Of a stretch of DNA of 64,000 bases, positions 62,060 through 64,000 are shown one piece after another; within the stretch, counting starts at the first letter, position 1; every line of letters starts with the position of its first letter. Under the pieces are notes generated by a model that ran no database searches, had not been told where the DNA came from, and saw nothing but the letters and a program-made list of their open reading frames with translations. Where the stretch lies: the NCBI RefSeq assembly GCF_003610535.1, contig NZ_RAPN01000001.1:3645320-3709319 (forward strand). Reading direction: 5' to 3'. Source of the DNA: Mangrovibacterium diazotrophicum. Its GTDB lineage: Bacteria; Bacteroidota; Bacteroidia; Bacteroidales; Prolixibacteraceae. The position numbers and the translations under genes were made by a program.

Positions 62060-63295
62060 ATGAATGCACTTTATCAGCTCGGAATATACTTTTACCGATT
62101 GGCGGCCGCTGTCGCATCTCTTTTTAACGAGAAAGCCCGTTACTTTCATCGTGGGCAGAAACAGGTTTTTGGCTATTTGAAGCAAAACTTCCCTGTTGAT
62201 TTTAAGGTTGTTTGGGTGCATTGTGCTTCGTTAGGCGAGTTTGAACAGGGCCGTCCGCTGATTGAAGCGATTAAGAAGCAACATCCGCAATATAAAATTC
62301 TACTTACGTTTTTTTCTCCCTCGGGCTACGAGATCCGTAAAAATTACGATCAGGCTGACTTTGTTTGCTATTTGCCTGTCGATACGACTGGAAACGTCCG
62401 CCGCTTTCTGGATTTAGTCAATCCGCAGATGGCCTTCTTTGTGAAGTATGAGTTTTGGAAGAATTACATGGAGGAGCTTTCCTCTCGAAATATTCCTTTG
62501 TTTTTGGTTTCTGCTATTTTCCGACCCGAGCAGTTGTTTTTCAAATCGGGTGCACGGGCAAATTGGTATCGGAACGTGTTGAAAAGTGTTGCGCACTTCT
62601 TTGTTCAAAACAAGCAATCGGCTGAATTGCTTTCGAAGTTTGGTTTTACGAACTACACGATAACCGGAGATACTCGCTTTGATCGTGTCGCTGAGATTGC
62701 TGCGAACAGAAAAGATTTGCCCATTGTTGAACAATTTAAGGGTGATTCGCAGTTGTTGGTTGTGGGTAGTTCCTGGCAGCCTGACGAAGAATTGCTGGTT
62801 GCTTATTTGGAGCAGAATCCGAACGTCAAGATGGTCTTTGCCCCGCACGAGGTGAAAGAGACGAATGTAAAGCGCTTAATTGGCTTGGTTCCCGTGCAGT
62901 CAGTTCGTTATACACAGGCTGAAAAGACTGATTTGGCAACCGCGCGTGTATTGATCGTTGATTGCATCGGCGTCCTCTCCAGTATTTATCGGTACGCAGA
63001 CGTGGCGTATATTGGTGGCGGCTTCGGTGTTGGTATTCACAACACGCTTGAAGCGGCTATATATAATGTCCCGGTTCTTTTCGGCCCCATTTATCTTCGT
63101 TTCCAGGAAGCTGTTGAATTGGTGCGCCGGGGATTGGCTTTCCCTGTTCAAACTTCGCCTGAAGTTTGCGGGAAGTTGGATGAGCTTTTTGGACAGCCGC
63201 AAACTTTGGTTCAAATTGCCGAAGGTTGCCGCCAATTTATGGATGAAAATGTTGGTGCTACGCAACAGATTCTTGAAAAAGTTTTTAACAATTAA
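62060..63295 (+). CDS. waaA: 3-deoxy-D-manno-octulosonic acid (Kdo) transferase
   Basis: A 411-residue GT-B transferase that adds Kdo from CMP-Kdo to the lipid A precursor at the inner membrane. An N-terminal membrane anchor (MNALYQLGIYFYRLAAAVAS) precedes VHCASLGEFEQGRPLIEAI, which holds the catalytic Glu. The donor domain has GGGFGVGIHNTLEAAIYNVP followed by FGP. Full length. Start at ATG 62060; the TTG-led frame from 62033 overlaps the promoter. This shows that the organism makes Kdo-containing lipopolysaccharide or lipo-oligosaccharide. Confidence 0.94.
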   Translation: MNALYQLGIYFYRLAAAVASLFNEKARYFHRGQKQVFGYLKQNFPVDFKVVWVHCASLGEFEQGRPLIEAIKKQHPQYKILLTFFSPSGYEIRKNYDQADFVCYLPVDTTGNVRRFLDLVNPQMAFFVKYEFWKNYMEELSSRNIPLFLVSAIFRPEQLFFKSGARANWYRNVLKSVAHFFVQNKQSAELLSKFGFTNYTITGDTRFDRVAEIAANRKDLPIVEQFKGDSQLLVVGSSWQPDEELLVAYLEQNPNVKMVFAPHEVKETNVKRLIGLVPVQSVRYTQAEKTDLATARVLIVDCIGVLSSIYRYADVAYIGGGFGVGIHNTLEAAIYNVPVLFGPIYLRFQEAVELVRRGLAFPVQTSPEVCGKLDELFGQPQTLVQIAEGCRQFMDENVGATQQILEKVFNN

Positions 63296-63622
63296 CAAAT
63301 TTCGAAACTTCCCCAAAGGGCATTACGTAGCAGGCGGAATTGTCCCGTAAATGCTTCATTTTCCGTTAACTTTTTCTCAGTTGTGCTTTCCTAAATTTAT
63401 CGTTTTGGTAAACATTTTTTAATTATCAAATATTCAACTAGCAGGTAGTCATCAAATTAACGTATTGAAGTTGATAACTTTCGGTCATTCTCCAAAATAA
63501 AGTATTCCATTTTTTTGACTCGGATATTATCTTGCATGAAGGAAAATTGACGTAAACAAAACTGGTTTCTCTCTTTGTAAACAATCAGTTAATTGCATTA
63601 ACCCTTCTTAATTTTTTGGTGT
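63296..63622 (+). other. 327-bp gap before the ribonucleotide reductase gene
   Basis: I see no gene, tRNA, strong terminator or exact -7 box here. GTAAACA occurs three times (63408-63414, 63552-63558, 63577-63583). No cobalamin-riboswitch landmarks were recognised, although the downstream enzyme uses B12. Confidence 0.4.
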
Positions 63623-64000
63623 ATGGCTTTTAAAAATGCGGTTATAGCGCCTCAAGTGGGCAAGGAGACTTTCTCCCAAGATGAAGCGTTCCAGGAAACG
63701 CTCAAGTATTTTAACGGCGACGATCTGGCTGCTCGCGTATGGGTAAACAAATACGCGTTGAAAGATTCGTTTGGCAATATCTACGAACAAAGTCCGGATG
63801 ATATGCACAAACGTTTGGCGGCGGAAATCGCACGAGTTGAAAAGAAGTATGAAAACCCGATGGGTGAGCAGGAAATTTATCAGTTGTTGAAAGACTTTAA
63901 ATTTATTGTTCCGCAAGGTGGTCCGATGACCGGTATTGGAAATGATTACCAGATTGCCTCCCTTTCTAATTGCTTTGTAGTTGGAAACGAAGGTAACTCT
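63623..64000 (+). CDS. Class II (adenosylcobalamin-dependent) ribonucleotide reductase, 3' truncated
   Basis: The frame is open from ATG 63623 to the window edge (126 codons seen). The protein begins MAFKNAVIAPQVGKETFSQD. It continues DDLAARVWVNKYALKD, the N-terminal pattern of B12-dependent (NrdJ-type) reductases, and reaches PQGGPMTGIGNDYQIASLSN-CFVVG, where the conserved Cys of the SNCFV motif belongs to the active-site redox pair. The enzyme makes deoxyribonucleotides without needing oxygen. Members are usually 700 to 1,000 residues, so most of the gene lies beyond the window. Confidence 0.82.
   Translation, partial: MAFKNAVIAPQVGKETFSQDEAFQETLKYFNGDDLAARVWVNKYALKDSFGNIYEQSPDDMHKRLAAEIARVEKKYENPMGEQEIYQLLKDFKFIVPQGGPMTGIGNDYQIASLSNCFVVGNEGNS

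Noticed and set aside
63296-63622. Possible cobalamin riboswitch upstream of the class II reductase
   Set aside because: B12 dependence made this worth checking, but I found no B12-box-like conserved core and no anti-terminator arrangement.

Overview
The window reads as a chromosomal segment of a Bacteroidota bacterium, probably class Bacteroidia. Three things point there: SusC/SusD and FecR/ECF-sigma gene sets, a secreted enzyme with a type IX secretion (T9SS) C-terminal domain, and repeated use of the Bacteroidota -7 promoter box TAnnTTTG in place of a classical -10. A Marinilabiliales/Prolixibacteraceae-type marine or sediment organism would fit, but that rank is inference. I see no rRNA, tRNA, CRISPR array, insertion sequence or phage gene.

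Layout. 0-4.2 kb: the 3' end of an outer-membrane beta-barrel gene, then a TonB-dependent receptor with a DUF4249 lipoprotein partner. 4.4-20.4 kb: one co-oriented locus of ECF sigma factor, FecR anti-sigma factor, STN-containing SusC, SusD, an unrecognised lipoprotein, a zinc metalloprotease, a paralogue of that protease whose zinc site is destroyed, and a thioredoxin domain fused to an S9 (DPP-IV-like) serine peptidase. It looks like a sigma/anti-sigma-controlled system for handling protein or peptide at the cell surface, and it is the most interesting part of the window. 20.6-21.9 kb: a convergent DUF4861 lipoprotein gene with a 22-bp perfect palindrome upstream.

22.3-25.1 kb: the rplM-rpsI-rpsB-tsf translation cluster. 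25.2-27.3 kb: a lone family-11 rhamnogalacturonan lyase with a T9SS sorting domain. 27.4-33.5 kb (minus strand): bactofilin, atpZ, a small membrane protein and atpB-E-F-H-A-G; atpD and atpC are absent. 33.6-41.8 kb (minus): MaoC-like hydratase, fabH, rpmF, DUF177, a sensor kinase, dxs, a PHP phosphatase, frr and pyrH. 42.0-44.8 kb (plus): DUF4834, glyS and a small exported protein of unknown function behind a repeat-rich regulatory region.

44.9-54.7 kb is a surface-glycan cluster. Four minus-strand genes (wbpB, wbpA, wbpD, wbpE types) make UDP-2,3-diacetamido-2,3-dideoxyglucuronate from UDP-GlcNAc. Two GT4 glycosyltransferases and a GT11 fucosyltransferase follow on the plus strand, then a third glycosyltransferase and a Wzx-like flippase on the minus strand. 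54.7-63.3 kb (plus) is an envelope and housekeeping run: YfhO-like protein, ftsX, DUF3098, uppP, truB, queA, rnhA, waaA. The window ends inside a class II (B12-dependent) ribonucleotide reductase gene.

Functional links are clear in three places. The sigma/FecR/SusC trio forms a surface-signalling circuit. The wbp enzymes supply an acidic diacetamido sugar that the neighbouring transferases and flippase could assemble. uppP recycles the undecaprenyl carrier such assembly uses, while waaA adds Kdo to lipid A. Functions are read from motifs and gene order; no homology search was possible.
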